Shown here: one piece after another, positions 8,316 through 17,349 of the stretch
How the letters are laid out: the number at the start of each line of letters is the position of its first letter
How positions within the stretch are numbered: position 1 is the stretch's first letter
Assembly: GCA_002409525.1 (NCBI GenBank)
Contig: DHNM01000026.1
Coordinates: forward strand, 60,702-112,672
Source of the DNA: Eubacterium sp. UBA5416
GTDB taxonomy: Bacteria; Bacillota; Clostridia; Lachnospirales; Lachnospiraceae
Reading direction: 5' to 3'
Length of the DNA: 51,971 nucleotides
Position numbers and translations under genes: made by a program
The notes under the pieces: generated by a model
What the model saw: the letters and a program-made list of their open reading frames with translations, nothing else
Told to the model about the DNA's origin: nothing
Databases searched by the model: none

Positions 8316-8993
8316 TTATTCCACAGCACCTCTGACATACATAAAACTGATGATTACAAATATATATGTCTGTAAAGCACCGAATGCAACGTCGAAAATT
8401 GCGTGCAGTACTGCCGGAATTCCTATTTGAACAAACCATGGTGTCAGGGAGTAATATAGTGTCAGTAATATGGTACCTGACAGCATATTACCGAAGAGTC
8501 TGAAACTCAGTGAAATTGGCTTTGCTATTTCCCCGATCAGATTAATCGGGAAAAGTATAACATTAGGCTCAAAGAAAGATTTTAGATATTTTCCTTTGCG
8601 ATGTTTGAAACCCATGAAAATCATAATGATGAAAGTGGCCAGTGAAAACGCAAAGGTTGTCGCCCAGTCAGCAGACGGCGCGCGGAGCCCGAAGACGCTG
8701 AACAGACAACAGGTAAGAAGAAACACAAAAACCATAAAAAACCACGGTGCTATATAAGAAAACTTATCACCTACTGTGTCTTTTGCAAAATTATCAAATG
8801 TTTCAACTGCTGCCTCTGTCAGGTTCTGAACTCCTTTGGGAATTACTTTGAAATTACGAAGTTTTACACGAATTATAACTGCAAGTACAATAAGTACTGC
8901 CATAATTATCCATGTATTAAAAATCGTTTCTGTTATCCAGACTTCATGGCCGAAGACATTGATTACCCAGAGATTGTTTACCTCCAAATTCAA
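8316..8993 (-). CDS. atpB: ATP synthase Fo a subunit, TTG start
   Basis: This 225-aa membrane protein forms the ion half-channels against the c ring. The essential arginine is Arg165 in SLSFRLFGNMLSG, and the last helices show FGALQTYIFVIISFMYV. Five or more membrane segments are visible. The start is a TTG at 8993 with a near-perfect AGGAGGTG site 8 nt upstream, and no in-frame ATG is present near the N-terminus. The protein begins NLEVNNLWVINVFGHEVW. It is the first core Fo gene after atpZ and atpI. Confidence 0.96.
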   Translation of the reverse strand: MNLEVNNLWVINVFGHEVWITETIFNTWIIMAVLIVLAVIIRVKLRNFKVIPKGVQNLTEAAVETFDNFAKDTVGDKFSYIAPWFFMVFVFLLTCCLFSVFGLRAPSADWATTFAFSLATFIIMIFMGFKHRKGKYLKSFFEPNVILFPINLIGEIAKPISLSFRLFGNMLSGTILLTLYYSLTPWFVQIGIPAVLHAIFDVAFGALQTYIFVIISFMYVRGAVE

Positions 8994-9070
8994 TGATTAA
9001 TCACCTCCTGTTTAATGTATCATAACCTTAGATATTTGATTACCGCGGATTACTCTTTTGTATCCGGGTA

Positions 9071-9442
9071 TCATACATTTGAACTGAATTTTAAACTATA
9101 AGCTGCAAGCTGGTACGCAAAGATACCGGCAACTGTACCCCAAAGGCTTATCTGCGAAACGACCGCACCGAGAATAAGGACGGCTCCTGAAAGTGCAAAT
9201 CTCAACAGGTACGAAATACCGGCATATCCCCCCGCGGGTTTCTGTTCCATATTAAGGGTTTTATCCACAGCGTGATCCAATAGAAAAACTTTGACGATAC
9301 TGACAGCGGCGCCGGCAAGGACTCCATAAAAGAAGGGAAGAAAATCCAGTGAACGATAATATATTATGGAGACAAACATAAAAAGTAATGCAATGATTGA
9401 GATTGAACGTGTCATTCTCTTCGCTAAATCAGACAGTTTCAT
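9071..9442 (-). CDS. atpI: ATP synthase subunit I
   Basis: This 123-aa protein has four predicted membrane helices (IIALLFMFVSIIYY, FFYGVLAGAAVSIVKVFLL, YLLRFALSGAVLILGAVVS, TVAGIFAYQLAAYSL) and matches the ATP synthase subunit I family. Members assist assembly of the c ring or ion supply for it and are not part of the mature enzyme. The ATG at 9442 has an AGGGAGG site 5 nt upstream, which is better than an in-frame start at 9460. It lies between atpZ and atpB at the front of the operon. Confidence 0.82.
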   Translation of the reverse strand: MKLSDLAKRMTRSISIIALLFMFVSIIYYRSLDFLPFFYGVLAGAAVSIVKVFLLDHAVDKTLNMEQKPAGGYAGISYLLRFALSGAVLILGAVVSQISLWGTVAGIFAYQLAAYSLKFSSNV

Positions 9443-9475
9443 ATTACCTCCCTTCTTCAAAATCGTGTTGATGTC

Positions 9476-9709
9476 TTATTTTTCCTTGGATAAATCGAAT
9501 AAAGATTTGATAGATGCCCCTACACCCAGCATAGAAAAGATTAACAGCATCCAGGGACTTGTTCCGAACAAACGGTCAAAAAGCTTCCCAATAAGAACTC
9601 CCGCTAATATCGATGCAGCTATTGTTGATCCAACTTGGGTGATGTAAGTGAAGGCATATAAAGATTTACCGCCGTCAGGCTTTTGACGCCTTTCGTGTCG
9701 CTTATGCAA
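9476..9709 (-). CDS. atpZ: AtpZ/AtpI-family protein, TTG start
   Basis: This 77-aa protein has a basic N-terminus (HKRHERRQKP), then two membrane helices (FTYITQVGSTIAASILAGVLIG and WMLLIFSMLGVGASIKSLFDL) with the conserved GKLFDRLFGTSPW loop between them. This is the AtpZ layout, a small Mg2+ or assembly-related partner of AtpI at the front of ATP synthase operons. The start is a TTG at 9709 with GGAGG 8 nt upstream. It is the first gene of the operon, and the promoter lies at 9838-9867. Confidence 0.8.
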   Translation of the reverse strand: MHKRHERRQKPDGGKSLYAFTYITQVGSTIAASILAGVLIGKLFDRLFGTSPWMLLIFSMLGVGASIKSLFDLSKEK

Positions 9710-9793
9710 TATAGATTCCTCCTCGTTATTAAGCTTCCGATATGAAACTTGCCGCCACGGGCGGGCTGTGAATAGCGATTCAGTTACAGAAAA

Positions 9794-9819
9794 ATAGCGT
9801 CCTAACTTTAGGACACTAT
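9794..9819 (-). terminator. Terminator-like hairpin in the atp operon leader
   Basis: On the minus strand an 11-bp stem (atagtgtccta pairing with taggacgctat, one G-U pair) with a 4-nt loop is followed by four to five U residues (9794-9790). It lies downstream of the atp promoter and about 80 bp before atpZ. It could attenuate the ATP synthase transcript, or simply end the preceding PBP transcript. Confidence 0.5.
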
Positions 9820-9837
9820 CCCTTAGGTTATATTAAA

Positions 9838-9867
9838 ATGTTATCACAAAAATTCGTATTCTGTCAA
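9838..9867 (-). promoter_or_regulatory. SigA-type promoter for the ATP synthase operon
   Basis: On the minus strand a perfect -35 TTGACA (9867-9862) is followed by an 18-bp spacer and TAACAT (9843-9838). It is the best match in the A/T-rich gap between the PBP gene and atpZ. The start point would be near 9831, giving a leader of about 120 nt. Confidence 0.6.
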
Positions 9868-9979
9868 GTATAAAACATTTACAAATGTATTACCCCGGCA
9901 GAAAAATCTTACAAAAATATTACTCAGCTATAAAAGGAGCATAAATAAATAAAATTAAAATAAATAAACTGTTAAATTA

Positions 9980-11581
9980 TCATAACCCGAAGTGGGATGC
10001 AAGAATCCTTCTCGCTGCCGGCACTGCCGCCGAACTTCCGGATCCGGCACTTTCGAGCATGACACAAACTACAATATCTTTATCTCCGGTGTCAGAGAAT
10101 CCAACAAACCATGAGTGTGTTTTTGAAGTCATGTCTCCGTGTTCAGCTGATCCGGTCTTTCCGTAAATTGGAATTCCCAGATCATTCAACTTTCTTCCGG
10201 TTCCGTTCGTGATAACACCCTTCATGAGCTCTTTTAACTGAGCGGCCTGGTCAGCAGACATAAACTGAGCATATTCTTTCGGCTTTGTGCTGCTGATTTC
10301 CGTTCCGGTGTGATTTTCCACCTTTTTTATAAGATTCGGGGTCATGGCTGTACCCCCATTGGCCACTGCATCAGCAATCAACGCGATATGAATCGGAGTC
10401 ATGGTAGTGTTTCCCTGCCCCACGGAAGTCTGCATAACCAGAGGATTGGCGGTCTGATTATCCAGCTGAATTTTACTTTTAGAGGACGGGAGCTGTAAAT
10501 TCAACGGTTTGCCAAAAGAAAGCTTTTCTGTCATTTTGTTCCACTGATTTTTGTCCAGATCCATCCCAATCTGTGCAAAAGCACAGTTACATGAGTTTGC
10601 AAATGCCTCCGCAAAAGTTTCATGTCCGTGAACAGCGCCTCCGGCACAATGTATCGTATAATCATCGGATGTCAGTTCACCGGTACACTCGAATGAAAAA
10701 TCATCAAATGTCTTATGCTGTTCAAGATAGGCTAAAGCTGTCACAATCTTAAACGTGGATCCCGGAGGATACAGTCCCTGCAGAGAACGGTTTAACAGCG
10801 GACTTTTTTCATTATCTGTACTCAGAGATTCCCAGTTTTGACTAAGCTTATTCGGATCGAAATCCGGTTTGCTCACATCCGCGAGGACATTACCCGTTTT
10901 TACATCCAGCACAATTGCGGAACCATTATAATCTCCAAGAGCTCCGTACACTGCTTTTTGAAGATTGGAATCCAAAGTAGTGATCACAGTGTCACCCGTA
11001 TTTTTCTCATCCTTGAATTCGTTTACAACCTGTTCCATAGGATCAGCATGAGAAGTCAGAAGGGAAAGCTCCTCTGTCGATTCCAGACCGCCGCCCCCGT
11101 TGCTGTTGTATCCGACCACATGAGCAAACTGTCGTCCAAAAGGATAGACTCTAGTCTCTTTTTTATCTGCTCCAACCTCAGTTTTTGCAAGAGTTTTTCC
11201 ATCAGAAGACAGAATCTGTCCTCTGATTACATGTTCCTGAAAAGACTTTGCGCGTTTGTTGTATGGACTGGACTGGTAAGTATCTTTTAACTGGACATTG
11301 AAGTAAATCAGATAACCGATCAAAGACAGAAAAAGAGCTACGAAAATAAAGGATATAAGCTGGTAAGGTCTACCAATGGAGGCTTCTTTTTGTCTGCTCT
11401 GCGATTTTGTCTTCGAGATCGTCTGATTCGGACTTTTTCTTTGTGCCGCCCGTTGGTTTTGATTTTTTCCCCGTCTTCTTTTTTGATTTGTTTTTGTTGT
11501 TTTTTGATTTGTTCTTTTTCGTTTTTTTGATCTGTTTTTTTCTTCTTTTTTCAAGTTCTTCACCTTCTTCATCTTCTTCAT
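9980..11581 (-). CDS. Class B penicillin-binding protein (transpeptidase)
   Basis: This protein of up to 533 aa is a class B PBP that cross-links peptidoglycan and works with the SEDS protein encoded just upstream. A membrane helix at residues 73-94 anchors it. The dimerisation region has VIRGQILSSDGKTLAKT. The transpeptidase domain shows the active serine motif STFK at 275-278, SCN at 330-332 and KTGSAE at 475-480. The first 70 residues are rich in K, R, Q and N and lie entirely inside the 3' end of the FtsW-like gene in another frame. Start choices in that overlap are ATG 11581, ATG 11572, GTG 11563 and TTG 11554 (the last with AAGGTG 6 nt upstream). No usual start codon exists closer to the membrane helix. 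Confidence 0.9.
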   Translation of the reverse strand: MKKMKKVKNLKKEEKNRSKKRKRTNQKTTKTNQKRRRGKNQNQRAAQRKSPNQTISKTKSQSRQKEASIGRPYQLISFIFVALFLSLIGYLIYFNVQLKDTYQSSPYNKRAKSFQEHVIRGQILSSDGKTLAKTEVGADKKETRVYPFGRQFAHVVGYNSNGGGGLESTEELSLLTSHADPMEQVVNEFKDEKNTGDTVITTLDSNLQKAVYGALGDYNGSAIVLDVKTGNVLADVSKPDFDPNKLSQNWESLSTDNEKSPLLNRSLQGLYPPGSTFKIVTALAYLEQHKTFDDFSFECTGELTSDDYTIHCAGGAVHGHETFAEAFANSCNCAFAQIGMDLDKNQWNKMTEKLSFGKPLNLQLPSSKSKIQLDNQTANPLVMQTSVGQGNTTMTPIHIALIADAVANGGTAMTPNLIKKVENHTGTEISSTKPKEYAQFMSADQAAQLKELMKGVITNGTGRKLNDLGIPIYGKTGSAEHGDMTSKTHSWFVGFSDTGDKDIVVCVMLESAGSGSSAAVPAARRILASHFGL

Positions 11582-12875
11582 CTTCTCTCAAGACGTAAAG
11601 CCCCTGTATGATTGACAGCATAATGATGGTTGACATCACAGAGCTGCCTCCATAGCTGACCAAAGGCAGTGTGATTCCTGTCATCGGTATGAATTTTGTA
11701 GTCCCTCCGATCGTCAGGAATACCTGAACAGCATATTCCACACCGAGCCCAATTGCAATCAGCCGGTAGAAAGTTTTGCTCATCCTCATAGATATATTGA
11801 CAATCAGCAGAAACGTGCTCATACACAGCAGAATAAGACAGATTGAGAAAAGGATGCCGAATTCCTCACTGATTGCTGCAAAGGTAAAGTCATAGCTTGC
11901 CAGAGGTATCGTCTCAGGCTGTCCTTTAAACAGACCCGTTCCAAACCATCCTCCCGCCGTAAGGCCGAACAATGCCTGTACAATTTGATAACCGTTTTTA
12001 TTATAATCAGAAAACGGGTCTTTCCAGACTTCCACTCTTACCCGGACATGGTCAAACAGGAAATAGGCCGCAATTGAAGCGAAAATCAAAGCTCCCATTC
12101 CTGCAAATACATAGGATGGCTTCGAAGTCGACACATAGACAATTACGAGATATGCCATAAAAAACACCAGAGCCGTGCCAAGGTCTTTCGATAGAACAAG
12201 GATTCCGACATGCATCGCCGCAACGACCGATGTGACAAATACCTGCTTTAAATCCGTTTTCATCTGGAGCATACCGGCCATGAAAAAGACAAAGGTAATC
12301 TTCACAAACTCAGAGAACTGGAAATTGATTCCTCCGATCGAGATGGACAGGTTCGCTCCTCTGCTTTTGCCGGCAAATACAAATACAATACCGAGCAGCA
12401 AAAGACCGATCAGAGCATAAAACCATGTTAAATCTCTGACAAGTTTTACTTTTCTGATGATCACCGGAATCAGAAAAGAAAGTACTGTGGAAAGGGCCGC
12501 TATCTGGATCTGTTTGAATGCATTCTCAACTTTCAGGCGGCTTAAAATAATAAACCCAATGGATAACAGCATGCACATATTATTCACCAGATTCATCGAT
12601 GCTTTTTTATATATCATGCGGTAAAGCATCTGAGTGAGAAGGATGTAGAGTAAGACACATCCATACATGAGTATCATTTTCACATCCTCCGATTGGAGAA
12701 ACATCACAAAAAAAGCGAGAAGATCGAAAATCAGAATAATAATGATCTGTTTTCTGATGATATTTTCCCGTGCGGATTCTTTCTTTTTTTTCAGAACCAT
12801 AAATGATTCCAGAGTAAACCATACCATCAAAAGCAGCAATATGTATTTTGACAGTTCTACGATAACGTTAACCAT
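11370..12875 (-). CDS. FtsW/RodA/SpoVE-family peptidoglycan polymerase
   Basis: This 501-aa SEDS-family protein polymerises glycan strands from lipid II together with a class B PBP. About ten membrane helices are visible, with the family motifs KDLGTALVFFMAYL, YQIVQALFGLTAGGWFGTGL and PMTGITLPLVSYGGSS. The last helix ends near LYVLRE (about residue 430). A 72-residue cytoplasmic tail follows that is first acidic (EDEEDEEGEELE) and then very lysine-rich. The tail's coding sequence overlaps the PBP gene by 212 bp in another frame. It could be a RodA, FtsW or SpoVE type; the sequence alone does not decide. It starts 9 bp after the U32 gene ends. Confidence 0.9.
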   Translation of the reverse strand: MVNVIVELSKYILLLLMVWFTLESFMVLKKKKESARENIIRKQIIIILIFDLLAFFVMFLQSEDVKMILMYGCVLLYILLTQMLYRMIYKKASMNLVNNMCMLLSIGFIILSRLKVENAFKQIQIAALSTVLSFLIPVIIRKVKLVRDLTWFYALIGLLLLGIVFVFAGKSRGANLSISIGGINFQFSEFVKITFVFFMAGMLQMKTDLKQVFVTSVVAAMHVGILVLSKDLGTALVFFMAYLVIVYVSTSKPSYVFAGMGALIFASIAAYFLFDHVRVRVEVWKDPFSDYNKNGYQIVQALFGLTAGGWFGTGLFKGQPETIPLASYDFTFAAISEEFGILFSICLILLCMSTFLLIVNISMRMSKTFYRLIAIGLGVEYAVQVFLTIGGTTKFIPMTGITLPLVSYGGSSVMSTIIMLSIIQGLYVLREDEEDEEGEELEKRRKKQIKKTKKNKSKNNKNKSKKKTGKKSKPTGGTKKKSESDDLEDKIAEQTKRSLHW

Positions 12876-12884
12876 ATAAATCCT

Positions 12885-15092
12885 CTATTCTATCCCTCGT
12901 TTAAAATGCCCTTTCGTATATTCACCTGTAAAATTAGTGGACCGGCCGTACAGATACCTGTCGATATACAGACCGACAGTTTCTTCTGTCTCTTTACGGC
13001 TCTCCGTCGTAAATGAAAGGCGCAGTGACTTCATTCCAAGTTTCTTTACTTCTTCAAAATCTTTTAAAAGAAACAGGGGGACACTATTGTAGATCACATT
13101 ATAACATAAATTACAGTAGCATTGAACAGCAAATTTTTTGTTCCGTCTGTCCGTAAGTTCTATTGTATTGTTTGATTTTGAGCACGACAAATAGTTTTTT
13201 CTTACGCACTGTGCTGAAATCATCATTGGCAGATAACCATATATAATCATTTCACTATTCGTGTTGAAGCGCTCTTTCAGTTCATGATCATTTAACTCTA
13301 GCGGGGCAGTGTCCCGACACGCTCCACGGCTGTTAAAAAATAACTGTGCTGCGGAATTAAAAGTATACAGGCTGTGATCTAAAATCACAAAGCTCTCCAG
13401 GTGGTGCCTCTTCAGGAGGGAAAAAGATTCCAGGTTTCTTACAAGAAAGCCACTCAGCCCCCCGGCTATTAACTTCTCAAGATACGGTTCTATATAAGAT
13501 AAATCATCGGCACGGACGATATGCGGAAGAGCCAGATAAGCCTTTTTCCCTTTAGAAGTAACCAGATCTATGCAGTTTTGCACCTGAGGATAGAAGGACT
13601 GAATCGAAAACATCTGATATCCGAGATAAATAGCTGTGATTTCATCTACATCAGTCAAAGCTTTCAGCTGATCCGACTTTTCTACAGATGCCGTTAGAAT
13701 CATGTCTTTCGTCTTGCTGTTGGAAAGATGGGACCACTCTTCTTCTGAGTCTAAAACCGGGCAGGATCTGTAATATGTTTTCAGCATCTCCTGTTTCAGC
13801 TTATCTAAGGCATCTCTTTTTAGTTCGTTTAGAAATTGAATCGGAACAAATACCTGTTCTCCCATAAAAACATCAATATCTTCAAAAATAAAGGGCGTTT
13901 TCCCTGTCTTTTTCAGCTGTTTTATCACACGGCTTTCTGTGAGGGGCTGTTTTATTGCAGTCTGTACTCCTTCTTTTTCCAATGTGATCACATAATTATC
14001 CGCATACAGTGTCAGTATAGCAGGCGCGCCTGAATATAAAGTTAAAGAACCCTTTATTTTCCTCTGAGGATTTTTATTATTGTATCGTTCATGAAGTTTA
14101 CCGTAAAGCTTTTCTCTGTCTGAATTATTTTGGGATTTTTCTCTTCCCGTTTCGATCTTTCTGTTTCTAAGTGCCATCATATCCCGGCCATTTCGTTCCA
14201 GGTAATAACTTTTGTTAAAACCATCACGATTGAAAAGGTCAGAAAGCATTTTAAGATCACACGGGTCCACCCTGTAATGGTCAGGATCCTCAAAATAAAG
14301 ATCCAGATATTTTCGGTAAATCTGTACGACGCCGGCCGTATACTCCGGTTTCTTCATACGGCCTTCTATCTTAAGTGATGTGACACCGGCTTTAATAATC
14401 TCAGGAAGAAGTTCAATTGTACACATGTCCTTCGTATTCAGTGCATATGAATGATGGCTGTTACTTATCAGACTGCCGTTTTCGCTGACCTGATAAGGCT
14501 GTCTGCAGGGCTGCGCGCAGCGACCTCTGTTTCCGCTTCGTCCACCGATCAGACTACTGAACAGACACTGACCGGAATAACAATAGCAAAGTGCTCCGTG
14601 AATAAAGCATTCAATATCAACATCGGTACAGTCTCTTATTTTCCGTATTTCGCAAAGAGAAAGCTCTCTGGCTGTGACAATCCGTTTCACGCCAAGATTC
14701 TCCAGCATTTTAGCACCATCAGGACCGGTGATTGTCATCTGTGTACTGCAGTGAATGGGAAGATCGGGAAACCATCTCCTGATTTGATACAATACACCAT
14801 AATCTTGTACAATCACCGCATCAAGCCCGTGTTCATAGTAGGGTTTAAGATAACTGTACAGTTCATGATCCATCTCGTTTTGTTTTAATAAGGTATTTAC
14901 AGTCAGATAAAGCTTCTTTCCATATAGATGCACCTCATCAATGGCAGACAAAAGTTCATCTTCATCAGGATTGTCTGCGAATGCCCTCGCGCCGAATTTG
15001 GATCCACCGATATAGACGGCATCCGCGCCGGCTAAAAGAGCTGTGCGCAGCGCCTCATAAGATCCTGCCGGTGCTAATAATTCTGGTTTCAT
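12885..15092 (-). CDS. U32 family peptidase-like protein (RlhA/TrhP type)
   Basis: This 735-aa protein starts with the U32 signature ELLAPAGSYEALRTALLAGADAVYIGG. A cysteine cluster at residues 169-196 (ALCYCYSGQC, then GRCAQPC) corresponds to the iron-sulfur ligands of the family, and a second set of cysteines (QCYCNLCYN) lies near the C-terminus. Although called peptidases, characterised E. coli members RlhA and TrhP hydroxylate rRNA or tRNA using prephenate-derived oxygen, so an RNA-modification role is more likely than proteolysis. The extra C-terminal half matches the long DUF3656 type. I chose the ATG at 15092, with AGGAG about 10 nt upstream, over an in-frame start at 15140. Confidence 0.85.
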   Translation of the reverse strand: MKPELLAPAGSYEALRTALLAGADAVYIGGSKFGARAFADNPDEDELLSAIDEVHLYGKKLYLTVNTLLKQNEMDHELYSYLKPYYEHGLDAVIVQDYGVLYQIRRWFPDLPIHCSTQMTITGPDGAKMLENLGVKRIVTARELSLCEIRKIRDCTDVDIECFIHGALCYCYSGQCLFSSLIGGRSGNRGRCAQPCRQPYQVSENGSLISNSHHSYALNTKDMCTIELLPEIIKAGVTSLKIEGRMKKPEYTAGVVQIYRKYLDLYFEDPDHYRVDPCDLKMLSDLFNRDGFNKSYYLERNGRDMMALRNRKIETGREKSQNNSDREKLYGKLHERYNNKNPQRKIKGSLTLYSGAPAILTLYADNYVITLEKEGVQTAIKQPLTESRVIKQLKKTGKTPFIFEDIDVFMGEQVFVPIQFLNELKRDALDKLKQEMLKTYYRSCPVLDSEEEWSHLSNSKTKDMILTASVEKSDQLKALTDVDEITAIYLGYQMFSIQSFYPQVQNCIDLVTSKGKKAYLALPHIVRADDLSYIEPYLEKLIAGGLSGFLVRNLESFSLLKRHHLESFVILDHSLYTFNSAAQLFFNSRGACRDTAPLELNDHELKERFNTNSEMIIYGYLPMMISAQCVRKNYLSCSKSNNTIELTDRRNKKFAVQCYCNLCYNVIYNSVPLFLLKDFEEVKKLGMKSLRLSFTTESRKETEETVGLYIDRYLYGRSTNFTGEYTKGHFKRGIE

Positions 15093-15153
15093 CGTTTCAT
15101 TTCTCCTATATAAAATGACAAAAGGGAAAGCATGCGCCATCCCCTATTTATTA

Positions 15154-15564
15154 TCACTGTTTTAAAAATTCGTCCAGTTCGTCATTTAGCTCTTTGACCT
15201 TGCCGTCTAATTCGTCTTTATCTTTTTTTAGTTTTTCTGTTTCACGAGTCATCTTTTCAAGTTGAATCTGGGCCGCAATTAAATCATGTTTAATGTCGTA
15301 ATTTTCTTTATCTTTTACTTCTATGTCCTCTTCAAGTGACTCAGCCATATTTTTCACTTTAAAATAATCATCCGCAATGTTAAGGCTTAACAGTGTATGT
15401 TTCGTCTCAGGCGTTTGTCTTTTATAGCCGGAAATCTGTGAAAGTTCCGCTATTTTGTTATTGATATAAGAGGCTACCTTCTGAAGATATTCTTCACTTT
15501 CATATCCACTTAATGTGATAATCTTCCCATCTATTAACACCTTAGTCGTATTTTTCGCTGACAT
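15154..15564 (-). CDS. zapA: Cell division protein ZapA
   Basis: This 136-aa protein belongs to the ZapA family, which bundles FtsZ filaments at the division site. The N-terminal globular part has the typical VLIDGKIITLSGYESEEYLQ and VASYINNKI, followed by the LLSLNIADDYFK helix. The C-terminal 65 residues form a long charged coiled coil (EKMTRETEKLKKDKDEL). It sits between ruvB and the U32 gene and near the FtsW/PBP pair, which fits a division and wall role. The ribosome binding site AAAGGAG is about 10 nt upstream. Confidence 0.88.
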   Translation of the reverse strand: MSAKNTTKVLIDGKIITLSGYESEEYLQKVASYINNKIAELSQISGYKRQTPETKHTLLSLNIADDYFKVKNMAESLEEDIEVKDKENYDIKHDLIAAQIQLEKMTRETEKLKKDKDELDGKVKELNDELDEFLKQ

Positions 15565-15649
15565 CTGGCAACTGCTCCTTTGTATTTATACTTCCTATCC
15601 TCTTTCTTTTAGTTTATCTCTTTTCCGCCTTAAAAGCAAGTTCTTTCTG

Positions 15650-16657
15650 TCATGTTTCATCGGGAACAGACTTTCCCAGGTGTTGGTAGGACAGAGACGT
15701 TGCCACCCTCCCCCTGGGCGTCCGGTTTATAAAACCGTTTTTTATTAAATAAGGTTCATATACATCCTCGATGGTTCCTGAATCTTCCCCGATAGCTGCT
15801 GCCAGGGTATCCAGACCCACAGGACCGCCTCCAAACTTATCAATCATAGTCAAAAGCAGTGTCCGGTCCGTGGCATCCAGCCCGTATTTATCCACATCCA
15901 GCAGATTTAAGGACAGGGCTGCCACCTTCTGCGTAATTCGCCCATCGAATTTTACCTGTGCAAAATCCCTGACCCTGCGCAGCAATCGGTTGGCCAGACG
16001 TGGTGTTCCTCTGGAACGTTTTGCCATCTCAAGGGCACCGCTCTCTTCCACCTCAACATTTAAGATTTTTGCGGAATGGATGATAATAGTCTTAAGTTCT
16101 TCTACAGTATAAAACTCTAGATGATGAAGTACTCCAAACCGGTCCCTGAGTGGTGCCGTCAAAAGGCCGGCTCTGGTAGTTGCACCTACCATTGTGAATT
16201 TTGGAAGATCCAGGCGTATGGATCGGGCCGATGATCCCTTTCCAATCATGATATCAATTGCAAAATCCTCCATGGCGGGATAGAGCACTTCTTCAACCTG
16301 CCTGTTCAGGCGGTGAATCTCATCAATGAAAAGAATATCTCCCTCCTGCAGATTGTTTAGAATTGCGGCCATCTCTCCCGGCTTTTCAATAGCAGGACCG
16401 GAAGTTACCTTCAGATGAGTATTCATTTCATTTGCAATAATACCGGCGAGTGTTGTTTTTCCAAGTCCGGGAGGACCATAGAAAAGAACGTGATCTAACA
16501 CATCTTTTCTTTGTTTTGCAGCCTCTATAAATATTCTCAGATTTTCTTTTATCTTCTGCTGGCCGATATAATCTTCCAGGTACTGAGGTCTTAAAGAGCC
16601 TTCCGTTTCAGCCTCTTCTTCTTCCATCACATCCGTTGTTATGATACGTCGTTCCAT
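15650..16657 (-). CDS. ruvB: Holliday junction branch migration helicase RuvB
   Basis: This 335-aa AAA+ ATPase drives branch migration with RuvA. It shows Walker A GPPGLGKT at residues 61-68, Walker B with DEIH at 112-115, the sensor region FTMVGATTRAGLLTAPLRDRFG, and the C-terminal winged helix ending PRGRVATSLSYQHLGK. Length matches the family. The ATG at 16657 has AGGAG 12 nt upstream; a TTG three codons earlier at 16666 is a possible alternative start. It follows ruvA by 56 bp. Confidence 0.97.
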   Translation of the reverse strand: MERRIITTDVMEEEEAETEGSLRPQYLEDYIGQQKIKENLRIFIEAAKQRKDVLDHVLFYGPPGLGKTTLAGIIANEMNTHLKVTSGPAIEKPGEMAAILNNLQEGDILFIDEIHRLNRQVEEVLYPAMEDFAIDIMIGKGSSARSIRLDLPKFTMVGATTRAGLLTAPLRDRFGVLHHLEFYTVEELKTIIIHSAKILNVEVEESGALEMAKRSRGTPRLANRLLRRVRDFAQVKFDGRITQKVAALSLNLLDVDKYGLDATDRTLLLTMIDKFGGGPVGLDTLAAAIGEDSGTIEDVYEPYLIKNGFINRTPRGRVATSLSYQHLGKSVPDET

Positions 16658-16713
16658 GAATATCAATATCTCCTATCTTACCTTCAAATAACAGAACCGG
16701 GCACTGCAGTTTG

Positions 16714-17322
16714 TTAGACGATAACTTTAAGCGCAGCCTTTAACATTGCCTCTGTATCCAGACCCTGTCCTCTGACTTTATTTACAGCCTGGAAAGCTTG
16801 TGTATTAGAATATCCCAGGGAGACCAATGCCTGTATCACATCTTTAGCAGCATCAGGGATTTCCGATGAGGTATGCGGGTGCAAATCAGATTCAGAATAT
16901 TTTTGTTCAAATGTCTCATCCAGGGAAAACTTATCCTTTAGCTCCAGAATCAATTTCTGAGCTGTCTTTTTTCCAATCCCCGGGGCTTTTGTAATGGCCG
17001 CCGTATCATCAGAAAGCACTGCAAATTTCAGATCATTTGAGGAAAGTCCGGAAAGAATGCCAAGTGCTGCTTTCGGTCCGATTCCATTGACGCTGATCAA
17101 CATACGGAATACTTCCAGATCATCTCTGGACATAAATCCGTACAGCTGTATAACATCTTCCTTTACATGGAGATAGGTATAAACTTTAACTTTATCGCCA
17201 ATTCTGGGCTGTCGATCCATGACACTGCCGGGGACAAAGATCTGAAACCCAATTCCTCCCTGATCGATCACCAGACTCCCTTCATCAACAAAATCCACAA
17301 CTCCACATATAAAATTAATCAT
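16714..17322 (-). CDS. ruvA: Holliday junction DNA helicase subunit RuvA
   Basis: This 202-aa protein binds four-way DNA junctions and recruits RuvB. The N-terminal OB domain begins MINFICGVVDFVDEG, the central helix-hairpin-helix repeats include LISVNGIGPKAALGIL and APGIGKKTAQKLILELKDK, and the C-terminal domain III has DVIQALVSLGYSNTQAFQAV, which contacts RuvB. It lies 27 bp after the membrane protein that ends the rnf cluster, so it may be transcribed with that cluster. Confidence 0.97.
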   Translation of the reverse strand: MINFICGVVDFVDEGSLVIDQGGIGFQIFVPGSVMDRQPRIGDKVKVYTYLHVKEDVIQLYGFMSRDDLEVFRMLISVNGIGPKAALGILSGLSSNDLKFAVLSDDTAAITKAPGIGKKTAQKLILELKDKFSLDETFEQKYSESDLHPHTSSEIPDAAKDVIQALVSLGYSNTQAFQAVNKVRGQGLDTEAMLKAALKVIV

Positions 17323-17349
17323 ATCTGCGTAACCTCTTCATGTTAATAG

